From Flavobacterium aerium (lineage in GTDB: Bacteria > Bacteroidota > Bacteroidia > Flavobacteriales > Flavobacteriaceae), in contig NZ_JARQWR010000003.1 of NCBI RefSeq assembly GCF_030766725.1, forward strand, positions 124,001 to 188,000: a stretch of 64,000 bases of DNA, given 5' to 3'. The notes under the pieces are model-generated. The model was given only the letters and a program-made list of their open reading frames with translations. It had not been told where the DNA came from and did not search any database. Positions 44,193-53,352 of the stretch are shown here, piece by piece. Made by a program: the position numbers and the translations under genes. The first letter of the stretch is position 1, and every line of letters starts with the position of its first letter.

Positions 44193-46628
44193 TTAAAAAG
44201 AGTAACCAATAGAACCCATAATTGTTCTTGGAGCACCTGGAAAGGCACGAGTATAATCAAATCCCCCAATAAAATAATAACGATCAAATACATTATTGAC
44301 ATTTAAAGCCATATCAAAATTTCCAATGTGGTAATAAGTTGCAGCATTTACAGTTGTATAAGACGGCCAATATCCCCAAAGTTTATTTCCAGCACTATCC
44401 GTTCCTATCGCATTATCCATTCTTCTCTCATCTACATAATTGAAACCAGCACCAAAACCTAAACCTTTTAAAGTTGATGCAGGAATCACATACTTCAACC
44501 AAGCGCCTGCCATATTTTTTGGAGCATTTCCTAATGGTAATCCAACTTCGGAAGCAATGGATGAGCTTTTCACCTTCGTTTTATCATAACTATAATTGGC
44601 CATAATTTGTAAATCGGGTGTAATATTACCGTGTATCTCCAATTCTACTCCTTGTGAAGTAACACTACCCGATTGTCTGTAAATTGGATTTCCTGCATCC
44701 GTTAAAGCTCCCGTTGTAATTAGCATATTGTCTCTTTGAATATGAAAGAAAGACAAATCTACTTGTAATTTTTTCTTAAAAAATTCTGTTTTAAAACCTG
44801 ATTCTATTTGAAAACTTTGTTCCGATTTAAAAGGTTTATCGGATCCATATAGTTCTGGTTTTGCAACAAAATTGGCGGCTAATGGCACATAACCTTGTGA
44901 ATAACTCGCAAAGTAATTAATTTGATTCGTTAAGTGATACATTAATCCCAATCGCGGTAATATAGCCTGTTGTTTAGCCGTAACTATTTCATTTGGAGCT
45001 GTTGTTTTTGAATTGTAAAACTCCTGACGTAACCCCAATACAAGGTTTAAGCGATCGCCTATATTCATCTGATCCTGAGCATATACACCTACGGCATGAT
45101 AAGGACTTAGAAAAGGAAAAGAGGCTTGCGGTAGACGAATGTAGTTCCCTACATTATGCAAACTATAAGTAGGATGTTCTAAATCGAATGTAAGTGGTAC
45201 TGCTGTTCCATTCACTAAAGCACTACGGGCTTCCCATTGCTGATTCTTTGAATCTCCCATATAAGAGGAATAGTCTACTCCGAAAACAAAATGATGCCTG
45301 ATTTTTGATCCTTCTAAATTATACGTAAGATAGGTTACTGCATTGTCTGTATATTCTTTAACATCACGCGCCAAAAAACGCATGTTCATGATGGTATTTG
45401 TTGGTGCATTAGCAAAACTATTTAACGTACGATGTTCATTCAATTGCTCTTGGTATATAAACTTCATATAATTGGCATGAAGCATCAATCCTTCGGCTAA
45501 TTTTTGCTCTAAATTTACCGATAATGAGTAGTCTTGAACTTTAAAAAAATCACTCGGTTGACTCAACGTAAATGAACGTGGCAAAGCATAAAAATCATTT
45601 CGGCTAATTCCCATACCGCGATCTAAATATCCATCGAAATTATCCATAATAAAATCAACATTTACTTGAGTTCCTTCCGCCGGTTTAAAAGTAAAAGAGG
45701 GTGCAAAAATCAATGTTTTACGTTGGTTAACATCACGGAAAGTTTGCGAATTTTCATACCCAAAATTAAAACGGTACAAAATAGTTTTATCTTCATTTAA
45801 TGGACCTCCAACATCGACTGTAGTTCGTAAAGTTTGAAAACTTCCTGATGAAAAAGCAACTCTTCCTTTGAAATCATCCAAAGGTTTTTTGGTCACCATA
45901 TTTATCGTTCCTCCAGGTGTAATATCTCCAAAAAGTGAAGCTCCCGGTCCTTTCAATACCTCAATACTCTCTAGATTAACCGTCAAGGGTACTCGGAAAT
46001 AACTCGTTCCATACCCATAACCCGAACGTAAACCATTTACAAGTCTATAGCCTGTTTCATAACCACTTTTAAAACCTCGAATGGTGAAGTCATCATAGGA
46101 GGATGCCAAATTAACACCGGCCATATCATGTGCCATTTCTGTAATCGTAAAAGCTTGTTTATCTTCTATTAAACCACGTGTTATCAAGGATACAGATTGT
46201 GGTAAATCTTTTAATTTCCCCGTAAGCTTTCCGCCTAATTCAGCATTATTCGTCCGATAAGAGGTCTTTTTTCTTCCTAGAACAACAACTTCATCTAATT
46301 GCGCCCCTTCTTCTAAATGCAATAAAAAACCATTTTTAGTATTCCAATCTATTGAATCTAATTGAATGTATTGTTCTTGATATCCCGCTGCGGAAAGTTG
46401 CAATTGTACGGGGAAATGTAATACCTGAGAAAAAGAAAAAGTTCCCTTTGCATTCGAAACTGTTATTGCACCATTCTCTAATTGTATCGTTACTGTTGGA
46501 ATGGGTTGATTTTGTTGATTCACCACTTGCCCAAATATTCTTTCTGAATCTGATTGTGCAAAAAGCATTACAGGGAATAAAATAAACAGTCCCCATAAAA
46601 TCATATTTTTGTTGTGCTTATTGTTCAT
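44193..46628 (-). CDS. TonB-dependent receptor of the nickel/urease-linked operon
   Basis: 811 residues. Signal peptide (FILFPVMLFAQ), then a CarboxypepD-regulatory-like domain (about 28-110; GQVVNQQNQPIPTVTIQLEN), a plug domain (LPQSVSLITRGLIEDKQAFT, LEVLKGPGASLFGDITPGG-like region) and a 22-strand barrel ending MGSIGYSF. By sequence type it is a siderophore-class receptor (FhuA/FpvA-like). It overlaps the GNAT gene by 11 bases and is the last gene of an operon that begins with hypA-hypB, so the ligand is probably a nickel complex rather than iron. That is inference from context. Confidence 0.9.
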   Translation of the reverse strand: MNNKHNKNMILWGLFILFPVMLFAQSDSERIFGQVVNQQNQPIPTVTIQLENGAITVSNAKGTFSFSQVLHFPVQLQLSAAGYQEQYIQLDSIDWNTKNGFLLHLEEGAQLDEVVVLGRKKTSYRTNNAELGGKLTGKLKDLPQSVSLITRGLIEDKQAFTITEMAHDMAGVNLASSYDDFTIRGFKSGYETGYRLVNGLRSGYGYGTSYFRVPLTVNLESIEVLKGPGASLFGDITPGGTINMVTKKPLDDFKGRVAFSSGSFQTLRTTVDVGGPLNEDKTILYRFNFGYENSQTFRDVNQRKTLIFAPSFTFKPAEGTQVNVDFIMDNFDGYLDRGMGISRNDFYALPRSFTLSQPSDFFKVQDYSLSVNLEQKLAEGLMLHANYMKFIYQEQLNEHRTLNSFANAPTNTIMNMRFLARDVKEYTDNAVTYLTYNLEGSKIRHHFVFGVDYSSYMGDSKNQQWEARSALVNGTAVPLTFDLEHPTYSLHNVGNYIRLPQASFPFLSPYHAVGVYAQDQMNIGDRLNLVLGLRQEFYNSKTTAPNEIVTAKQQAILPRLGLMYHLTNQINYFASYSQGYVPLAANFVAKPELYGSDKPFKSEQSFQIESGFKTEFFKKKLQVDLSFFHIQRDNMLITTGALTDAGNPIYRQSGSVTSQGVELEIHGNITPDLQIMANYSYDKTKVKSSSIASEVGLPLGNAPKNMAGAWLKYVIPASTLKGLGFGAGFNYVDERRMDNAIGTDSAGNKLWGYWPSYTTVNAATYYHIGNFDMALNVNNVFDRYYFIGGFDYTRAFPGAPRTIMGSIGYSF

Positions 46629-47163
46629 GTAAATTGGATAATTTATGTTCTAATTCTTTATTATTATTGAGATTTTGATCCATATGCAACGTGTGAAAAC
46701 CGTCTTTATAAATTTCTTTTTTAAGTATAAATCCTTGTCGACACCAAAATTCATAGGCTCCTGTTAAAAAAGGATGCGTATGCAGATATAGGTAGTCTAA
46801 ATTGATATTATATGCTTCTTGCAAAAGATGATTGAACAGCATTGATCCTAGACCTAATCTTCGGTAAGCTGGTTCAACATACAAGCGGGCAACTTCAACT
46901 ATTCGGCATTTTGGATAGTCTAATTCTTCAAATCTATAATCGTAAGGAATCATCCCAATAACCCCTATTAGCTTATCATCATTATCTCTAGCTTGCCAAA
47001 AACCTCCCGTTTCAGAAAATAAGTACGTTTCCTTGAAATAGTGCAAATCTTTAGGTTGTTGCTTTGGATCAAGCATTGGGAATAATTCTATTCGGGTTTG
47101 GGTTACATATGCCACAATCTCGTCTACTTGAGATTCCAGTATGCGGGAAATATTAATATTCAT
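46618..47163 (-). CDS. GNAT-family N-acetyltransferase
   Basis: 181 residues with the acetyl-CoA binding block ARLYVEPAYRRLGLGSMLFN (R/QxxGxG/A) and VIGMIPYDYRFEEL before it. Substrate unknown. Position between the ABC ATPase (1-base gap) and the TonB receptor (overlap) hints at a link to the metal complex being imported, for example modification of a metallophore, but this is speculative. Confidence 0.83.
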   Translation of the reverse strand: MNINISRILESQVDEIVAYVTQTRIELFPMLDPKQQPKDLHYFKETYLFSETGGFWQARDNDDKLIGVIGMIPYDYRFEELDYPKCRIVEVARLYVEPAYRRLGLGSMLFNHLLQEAYNINLDYLYLHTHPFLTGAYEFWCRQGFILKKEIYKDGFHTLHMDQNLNNNKELEHKLSNLHEQ

Positions 47164-47164
47164 C

Positions 47165-47938
47165 TTAATGCTGTTGTAAAAGTGGAGAAATCATTAATTT
47201 CCCTTGGTTTTCCAAAAATATCAAAGGCAATTGGTATACCTCTTCTAGCAATGCTCCTCGTTGTAAATCGTTTAAATCACGTAATTCTACTAAGCCTTTA
47301 TTTCGCATAACATAAAATTCATCTCCATACATAAAAGCCAAATTGGGATCATGCATAATACAGATAACCGTAATTCCTTTTTGGGTTAATGTTTTTAGTT
47401 TTTCCAATATAAATACCTGATAATACAGGTCCAGATGATTCGTTGGTTCATCCAGTAAAATAATCTCCGGTTGTTGTACTAACACACGGGCTAATAAAAT
47501 AAGTTGTCGTTCACCACCTGACAAACTTGTGTATTCTTTATCTCTTAGGTGTAGAAGATTTAAATCGGTCAAAACTGATTCTGCTATTTCGTAATCTTTC
47601 TTATGGGGCATATAGGTTGAAAAAGCAGCTCTTCCCGTTAACAATACATCAATTACCTTGAATGGGAATGTTGTTTTGTGAAACTGTGGAAGAAAACCTA
47701 ATATACTACTGAGATTTGCATACGTGAGTTTTTTTCTGTCTTTTTCATAAATTGAAACGGTTCCTGAATAGTTTTTTTCGAGTCCGGTCATGACATGAAA
47801 CAAAGTAGATTTCCCACTTCCATTGCGTCCTAAAATCACCGATAATTTTCCTTTTTCAAAACCAACATTAAGTCCGTTAATAATTTCTTCTTTCCCATAT
47901 TGGAAAGCTAAATCATCTATTTGTATTGCTATTTTCAT
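47165..47938 (-). CDS. ABC transporter ATPase, metal-chelate (FecE/BtuD-like)
   Basis: 257 residues. Walker A GRNGSGKST (38-46), signature LSGGERQLILLARVL, Walker B IILLDEPTNHLD, and the switch His in ICIMHDPN. This FepC/FecE/BtuD type powers uptake of siderophores, haem, B12 or nickel complexes. It overlaps the permease gene by 4 bases. Operon context points to nickel. Confidence 0.92.
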   Translation of the reverse strand: MKIAIQIDDLAFQYGKEEIINGLNVGFEKGKLSVILGRNGSGKSTLFHVMTGLEKNYSGTVSIYEKDRKKLTYANLSSILGFLPQFHKTTFPFKVIDVLLTGRAAFSTYMPHKKDYEIAESVLTDLNLLHLRDKEYTSLSGGERQLILLARVLVQQPEIILLDEPTNHLDLYYQVFILEKLKTLTQKGITVICIMHDPNLAFMYGDEFYVMRNKGLVELRDLNDLQRGALLEEVYQLPLIFLENQGKLMISPLLQQH

Positions 47939-48948
47939 GAGTTCCAGTAAATAAGTGTCTTTTTCATTAGATATATAAAAATTGGGGCGCCAATAAGTAT
48001 TGTAAAAACTCCTATTGGTATTTCAAATGGCATCACAGAGCGTGAAAAATCATCTATTATCAACAAAAGCATTCCTCCAATGCAAATATTTGAAGTGGTT
48101 GTATGTACATTGCTCGCGCCAAAAATCATACGGCTCATATGGGGTACTACTAGTCCAAATAAGCTAATCACTCCAACGGCTGCCACGGCTGCTGCAGTCA
48201 CTAATGTTGTAGCAGCTATTAAAAGAATTTTCAATGCCATAGGATTTACACCTACTGCTTTGGCTTCATCGTCTCCCAAGGCTAATAAATTTAGCTTCCA
48301 TCGTAAAACCATCATTACAGTTAATCCTAAGATTATTGGAGGTGCTGCATACTGTAATTTTTCCCAAGAAGCCGTATGTAGATTTCCCATAGTCCATTGT
48401 ACGATGGCTTGCAATTTATACGGATCACTTAAATACTGTAGAATGGTTAGACAGGCTGTAAAAATTCCGGATACCATCATTCCCGAAAGTACCACGCTTA
48501 CCATATTCGTCTTCGATTTTGAATACGAAATAAAATACGTGAGTACTACTGCCACTATACCAAAACTAAAGGCAGAAATATTAAGGGACAACAACGGAAA
48601 TACAATGGCAAGTGCTGCTCCAAAAGCAGCTCCAGAAGAAATCCCTAGGATAAAAGGGTCCACAATAGGGTTTCTAAAAATTGCTTGTAAGGTTCCTCCA
48701 CAGGAAGCTAAGGAGGCTCCTACCAAAAAAGTAAGCAAGACTCGAGGCAATCGTATATTACACAATATAATCTCCATTTCGGAGCTATTAACTGTTAAGT
48801 CTGCCCGAAAATCATGCATTATATAATGTTGTAAATACTGTAATAATGCAACAATATTTAGTGATTCCGATGACCCTAGCATCAATGATATTAGCACAAC
48901 CGGTAAAGGAAATGCTAATAAAACACCCAATTTAAATCTCTGTGACAT
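47935..48948 (-). CDS. FecCD/BtuC-family ABC permease
   Basis: 337 residues with about ten membrane helices. Family landmarks are LPRVLLTFLVGASLASCGGTLQ-type first loop, NPIVDPFILGISSGAAFGAA, and VGVISLFGLVVPHMSR before the ATPase-coupling region. Would form the inner-membrane channel with the ATPase encoded immediately downstream. No second permease gene is present, so it probably works as a homodimer. Confidence 0.92.
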   Translation of the reverse strand: MSQRFKLGVLLAFPLPVVLISLMLGSSESLNIVALLQYLQHYIMHDFRADLTVNSSEMEIILCNIRLPRVLLTFLVGASLASCGGTLQAIFRNPIVDPFILGISSGAAFGAALAIVFPLLSLNISAFSFGIVAVVLTYFISYSKSKTNMVSVVLSGMMVSGIFTACLTILQYLSDPYKLQAIVQWTMGNLHTASWEKLQYAAPPIILGLTVMMVLRWKLNLLALGDDEAKAVGVNPMALKILLIAATTLVTAAAVAAVGVISLFGLVVPHMSRMIFGASNVHTTTSNICIGGMLLLIIDDFSRSVMPFEIPIGVFTILIGAPIFIYLMKKTLIYWNS

Positions 48949-48963
48949 ACTCTTTTATATGAT

Positions 48964-50004
48964 TTAATTGGAAGCAGTACTTTCCGTAAAAGAGGCCGCT
49001 TTTGAACCGTACAATTTGTTTAGAACTTCCTTGCGCTCCAGTTGCATTTCCTCAGCAGTCGTTTGACCGTATACTAAATGGCGTAACTCTTTGGCTAATA
49101 GTAAAAACTTCAACGTATGCGGATCATAGAAAAATGTAGGTTTTAAAACATAAACTTGTTTCGTTTTGACGGCTTTTAAAGATGAAAGTTCTTTTAAGTC
49201 ATAGACATCACTAGCACTTGAATTCCAAAGTAATATTGCATCTGGATTCCATTTATATAATGATTCTGCTCCTACATTTGGAGCTTCCAATGTTAATGGG
49301 CATGCATTCTTTGTTCCTGCTAAATTCATAGCCAAATCCAAAAGTGTTCCCTTTCCTGACGTAGAGAAAACACGTCCTTTTGACCAAGCATAATACACGC
49401 TTTTTACCTCTTTAATTTCAAGATTGAATTGTTGCATTTCAGCAATTTCTGCTTGTACAAAATCTAAAACTTTCTTCCCACGTTCCTCAGTTCCTGTTAA
49501 AGTTGCCACTCCCATGAACTCGTTAAAAATTGCTTCTTTATTTGAGCTTGACGCAGAAAAAACAGGGATTTTTAAGCTTTCTAATTGGGCTATCGTTTCG
49601 GTCTCTGACTCGTATACAATAACTAGATCAGGTTTTAAACTGAGTATTTTTTCCAAATTGGTTCCTATAATACCAGATGTAGGTGTAGCAATAGCTTTTT
49701 GGGCAATACGTTCGTCTAATTTGGCGAAATATGAAAATTGATCTGCATTCTGGTATACCTGTAATGGAATTCCCTGAATTCTATCACCAGCCTGTAACAT
49801 TAATAATTCATCTACAAAAGGTGCAAAAAGAACAACTATACGTTGTGCAGGTTTGGTCAATCTAACATCTACCCCTCTAGAATCCTTCGCATGAATATTC
49901 CCTTCATTTTCCTTTGGTTTTGCAGCATTTTGACAAGCTGTCCCAAAAAATAGTACGATCCCAATACCCAATATAAAAAGGAATCTATTTTTATTAATTA
50001 TCAT
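48964..50004 (-). CDS. Periplasmic-binding lipoprotein of the metal ABC transporter
   Basis: 346 residues. Lipoprotein signal ending FFGTAC, then a class III (FecB/BtuF-type) binding protein: RIVVLFAPFVDELLMLQAGD, ILSLKPDLVIVYES, GRVFSTSGKGTLLDLAMNLA, WNPDAILLWNSS. It would deliver the substrate from the periplasm to the FecCD permease. The gene starts 19 bases after the UreE-like gene. H. pylori uses a similar CeuE-FecDE set for nickel. Confidence 0.9.
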   Translation of the reverse strand: MIINKNRFLFILGIGIVLFFGTACQNAAKPKENEGNIHAKDSRGVDVRLTKPAQRIVVLFAPFVDELLMLQAGDRIQGIPLQVYQNADQFSYFAKLDERIAQKAIATPTSGIIGTNLEKILSLKPDLVIVYESETETIAQLESLKIPVFSASSSNKEAIFNEFMGVATLTGTEERGKKVLDFVQAEIAEMQQFNLEIKEVKSVYYAWSKGRVFSTSGKGTLLDLAMNLAGTKNACPLTLEAPNVGAESLYKWNPDAILLWNSSASDVYDLKELSSLKAVKTKQVYVLKPTFFYDPHTLKFLLLAKELRHLVYGQTTAEEMQLERKEVLNKLYGSKAASFTESTASN

Positions 50005-50023
50005 TGATTTATAAACTAAAGTT

Positions 50024-50476
50024 TTAATAACGGATAAAGTTTTTTGCTAAAAAATACGTTTGTTCTAACGTAATAGCATTCTCATATTTTCGAACTAATT
50101 GCTCATACAAATTCCCATCATAGGGTACAGCATAACCCTTATTATTGCTATGATAAATAGGCAAATGTCGATTTCCAATGTAATAACAGAAGTCTGCTAT
50201 TAAACTAGGCGAATCTGAATAAAAGCAAATTCCTAAATAAGGTTTAATACTAATCGTTGCAATATGTTTCTCATTGCTGTACAAACGCATTCCTTGTCCC
50301 CATTCTAGGTTTGATTCTTTGGATAGCGATAGTAAGTGTCCTTGAGAAGTAATTCTGGTAAATTGTTTTTTTTTGGTTTCATACCATTCAATTTCCAAAA
50401 TATCCGGAGATAAAGTTTCCATTGGATTGTGATCGTCTAAGGAAACTTTATCAATATAAATAGGCTCCAGATGCAT
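50024..50476 (-). CDS. UreE-like nickel chaperone paralogue in the uptake operon
   Basis: 150 residues. The C-terminal half matches the UreE metal-binding domain: FCYYIGNRHLPIYHSNNKGY with the conserved His104, followed by VPYDGNLYEQLVRKY. The N-terminal peptide-binding half is weak, and no His-rich tail is present. A second UreE is encoded at 56338-56841 in the urease operon. It lies 4 bases after hypB. It may receive nickel from the importer or from HypB; specific role unknown. Confidence 0.75.
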   Translation of the reverse strand: MHLEPIYIDKVSLDDHNPMETLSPDILEIEWYETKKKQFTRITSQGHLLSLSKESNLEWGQGMRLYSNEKHIATISIKPYLGICFYSDSPSLIADFCYYIGNRHLPIYHSNNKGYAVPYDGNLYEQLVRKYENAITLEQTYFLAKNFIRY

Positions 50477-50480
50477 TGTA

Positions 50481-51197
50481 TTAATTACTCGTTTCTGCTA
50501 TTTTTTGTTTTTTATCAAGTACTTTTTGTTCTAACCAAGCACACCATTCTTCCATTCCGTCTCCTTTTAAGGTACTTATCGTTTGAACTTCTAATTTTGG
50601 ATTTACCTCCCAAGCATCTTTAGAAACTGCTTCTACTGAAAAAGGAACATAAGGCAATAAATCGCACTTGGAAACCAATACTAACTCGCTGGTTAAAAAC
50701 ATACGAGGGTACTTTTTAGGTTTATCATCACCTTCTGTTGTTGCCAATAATGTTACTCTGTAGTCTTCTCCCAAATCAAAGGCAGATGGACATAGCAAAT
50801 TCCCCACGTTTTCAATGAATAACAAATCAACTGCTGTCAAATCAATATGGTCTAAGGCTTGTAAAATCATTTGCGCTTCAATATGACACATCCCACCAGT
50901 TACAATCTGAAGTGCATTAATCCCTACTTCTCTCATCCTAACAGCATCACGCTCAGTCTCTGGATCACCTACTAATACGGCAATGTTGAGTTTTTCTCCC
51001 AGCATCTTTCCCGTTTCTTGTAATAAGGTTGTTTTTCCAGATCCTGGAGAAGAGCATACATTGATGACACAAACATCTTTTAAGCGTTCACGAATTGCTT
51101 TGGCTACAAAATCATTCGCTTTTAATAAGTGTAATGTGGTATTATCACATTGCACCGAACCTACCGGCATGCGGTTACTTTTTGGTGTATTAGACAT
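50481..51197 (-). CDS. hypB: Nickel-incorporation GTPase HypB
   Basis: 238 residues. SIMIBI-class GTPase: P-loop SSPGSGKTT (49-57), GDPETERDAVRMREVGINAL, the metal-site region TGGMCHIEAQMI, and KCDLLPYV (NKxD-like base specificity). No His-rich N-terminal stretch. HypB delivers nickel to hydrogenases, and in H. pylori also to urease; no hydrogenase gene is in this window while urease is next door, so a urease role is favoured. Seven bases after hypA. Confidence 0.92.
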   Translation of the reverse strand: MSNTPKSNRMPVGSVQCDNTTLHLLKANDFVAKAIRERLKDVCVINVCSSPGSGKTTLLQETGKMLGEKLNIAVLVGDPETERDAVRMREVGINALQIVTGGMCHIEAQMILQALDHIDLTAVDLLFIENVGNLLCPSAFDLGEDYRVTLLATTEGDDKPKKYPRMFLTSELVLVSKCDLLPYVPFSVEAVSKDAWEVNPKLEVQTISTLKGDGMEEWCAWLEQKVLDKKQKIAETSN

Positions 51198-51204
51198 AAA
51201 ATTG

Positions 51205-51552
51205 TTATTTTTTTGTTTTAAAAATCACTTTGGATATATAAAGTTCATTACCCTGAATAATTACATGGGACGGTGTCCCGCAGGGACACACGAAGCGATG
51301 ATAATAGACTTCAAAATTCGCCTGACAAGTTTCGCAAAAAGCAATAATGTCATTGATCCGAACTTCTAGTTCTACTTTTGAAAATGGAGAGTCTTCCGCT
51401 GTATAAGCATCAAAGGCATTTTGAATTAATATAGGTTGTACATTACAGAGTAAACCGGCAGTCACCTCTATTTTTTCAACCTCTTCAACACGCTTTCCAT
51501 ATTGTTCTTCTAGGGTTTGAAAAATATCCTTTACAATGCTTAATTCATGCAT
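51205..51552 (-). CDS. hypA: Nickel metallochaperone HypA
   Basis: 115 residues. The N-terminal MHELSIVKDI holds the nickel ligand His2. The zinc loop has Cys73/Cys76 (CETC) and Cys89/Cys91 (CPC). LLCNVQPILIQNAFDAYTAE is the conserved middle. Passes nickel to HypB or to UreE/UreG. First gene of the minus-strand operon that runs to the TonB receptor. Confidence 0.93.
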   Translation of the reverse strand: MHELSIVKDIFQTLEEQYGKRVEEVEKIEVTAGLLCNVQPILIQNAFDAYTAEDSPFSKVELEVRINDIIAFCETCQANFEVYYHRFVCPCGTPSHVIIQGNELYISKVIFKTKK

Positions 51553-51658
51553 AGAATAAGGAATATCACATTAATTAATAATGACTATTTTGAGAGAGTA
51601 ATAGATATAGTTCTAAAAAGAATAGAAGTGGTCAGTGAGAAATCTATTCTAGAAAAAA

Positions 51659-52051
51659 TTACGAGGGAATTCGCAACTGATGAAATAAAAGATACTTAGG
51701 AAATGTAGACGGAATACATTTTATTAAAGGAGTTTTTATCCGTTTTAATGCTGAATTATTTCCATACCAGACACTTAAATGAAATAATTTTATTATGGAT
51801 GAAGTAGTTTTATAGGTCTCAAAATCATTAGACGTATCCAAACTACCTGCACTTAAACTATAGCACCCAGTTGTTTTTTCTGGCTGTACTGCAGTAACAG
51901 CACTTTCCTGTACAAGATGACTTCTAAGTAAGAAGATATTTGACTCAACAGGATGCAACTCATTTTTAGTACTTGCCTGTGAAGTACTCCCTATTCCAAA
52001 GCATAAAAGCAGCAAGAAAATCTTGATAATATTAGGGAGCATAGCTTTCAT
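51659..52051 (-). CDS. Small exported protein of unknown function
   Basis: 130 residues with a signal peptide (IIKIFLLLLCFGIGSTSQAS). The mature part contains two cysteines and a basic end; no family recognised. It is 107 bases upstream of hypA in the same direction and is preceded by an inverted repeat and a -7-type box. Could be coregulated with the nickel operon. Confidence 0.5.
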   Translation of the reverse strand: MKAMLPNIIKIFLLLLCFGIGSTSQASTKNELHPVESNIFLLRSHLVQESAVTAVQPEKTTGCYSLSAGSLDTSNDFETYKTTSSIIKLFHLSVWYGNNSALKRIKTPLIKCIPSTFPKYLLFHQLRIPS

Positions 52052-52085
52052 TGCAATTTATAGATACTTTTGATGGTTAAATTAT

Positions 52086-52103
52086 TGCAGCAAATTTACT
52101 GCA
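52086..52103 (-). promoter_or_regulatory. Inverted repeat around a minus-strand -7 element
   Basis: TGCAG-CAAATTTA-CTGCA: a perfect 5-8-5 inverted repeat whose spacer is TAAATTTG (TAnnTTTG) on the minus strand. It lies 35 bases upstream of the small exported-protein gene and ahead of the nickel operon, a good operator position for a repressor. Confidence 0.5.
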
Positions 52104-52196
52104 CTGCTACAATGGTCACTAGCACAAATCTTGACTTTTTGTATCCAAAATTCATCAATAATCTCAATATTTTTTCTATTGGCGAAAGAAATAACG

Positions 52197-52204
52197 TACA
52201 TTTG
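52197..52204 (+). promoter_or_regulatory. -7 element of the AraC gene
   Basis: TACATTTG fits TAnnTTTG, 86 bases before the ATG; the -33 region is weak. Confidence 0.45.
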
Positions 52205-52290
52205 AAAAAAATAAAATCCCACTTTGCTGAAGTTACAAATTAGAAAAAACAGGTCACTCTAAAAAACGTATCATATTAAAAGTCAAGGTT

Positions 52291-53190
52291 ATGGATTCAT
52301 CGATTAAATTAATATCAAATTACGAGTATAAAAAATTCTTCTTGCCTGATGTTTCAGAGGGTGCATTATTTAATACTTCTTCTTTACAGGTATATGCTAT
52401 TCAGAATTACCTCAAGCATATTTTAATTCCTGTAAAACCATACCGTACTAGTTTTAATTTTTTAATGTATATCCAAAAAGGATCTGTGAAGCAACATTTA
52501 GACGGATTGGATTATTTTGTTGGAGAAAATCAAATCTTAAATATCAAACAAGGTACAATCACAGCAACATTAGAATTATCTGATGATGCAGAGGGTTATA
52601 TGGTTATTTATGAAAACAATATTATTACTAATATTTCCATCAACAAGCATGATTATCATTTCTTCAACTCAAGTCCACATATTACCGTACAAGAACATAG
52701 TAAAGACTGGCTCATAAAAATATTAGAATTACTCAAAGAAGAGTTACTGACAGCCAACAATCAGTTGGAGATCGCTATTACCCTTTTTCAGGCGATGTTA
52801 TTAAAACTAATTCAAACTGAAAAAATATCAAAACATAGTCCCGTTCATAGTAGTCGACAACTCGATATTGCCTTTCGATTCAGAGAGATGGTTCAAGAGC
52901 ATCATATCGATCATAAGAATGTAAACTTTTATGCTCGTAAACTAAATATCTCGGAAAACTATTTGAATAAATGTATTAAGGAAGTATCGAATAAGCCTCC
53001 TAAACAATGGATCAATGAAATTAGTATACTACACAGTCAAATTCTATTACAAGATAATTCAAGAGATATTGCTGGAATCGCTTTCGAGCTAAATTATCAA
53101 TCTCCTTCTTATTTCACACGCTTATTTAAAAAACTAACCGGCTATTCTCCCACAGATTACCGCTTATTGAAACAACAACAAAGTAAATAA
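52291..53190 (+). CDS. AraC-family regulator between the nickel and urease operons
   Basis: 299 residues. N-terminal cupin-like sensor (MYIQKGSVKQHLDGLDYFVG, NQILNIKQGT) and C-terminal AraC domain: VNFYARKLNISENYLNKCIK, RDIAGIAFELNYQSPSYFTR, TGYSPTDYR. Its position between the divergent hypA and ureA operons makes it a candidate controller of one or both. Confidence 0.86.
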   Translation: MDSSIKLISNYEYKKFFLPDVSEGALFNTSSLQVYAIQNYLKHILIPVKPYRTSFNFLMYIQKGSVKQHLDGLDYFVGENQILNIKQGTITATLELSDDAEGYMVIYENNIITNISINKHDYHFFNSSPHITVQEHSKDWLIKILELLKEELLTANNQLEIAITLFQAMLLKLIQTEKISKHSPVHSSRQLDIAFRFREMVQEHHIDHKNVNFYARKLNISENYLNKCIKEVSNKPPKQWINEISILHSQILLQDNSRDIAGIAFELNYQSPSYFTRLFKKLTGYSPTDYRLLKQQQSK

Positions 53191-53352
53191 TACTATCATT
53201 TTAGATATAGAGTTCATTTTTAAATAATGCTATGTATCTCGAAAAAATGAGTCCTGATTTATACTATAAAAAGCAAGATTTGAACTACTCTCTGTAGACA
53301 ACTAATTCTGAAATTTGTGGCAATTAAAAGGTACAAGCCTGTTATTCCACCA

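Noticed and set aside
48080..48826. 248-codon plus-strand frame opposite the FecCD permease
   Set aside because: It is the antisense shadow of a clear membrane permease and has no recognisable protein features.
44193..50004. Plain iron-siderophore uptake operon
   Set aside because: Protein families alone would allow it, but cotranscription with hypA, hypB and a ureE-like gene argues for nickel; kept as the alternative.
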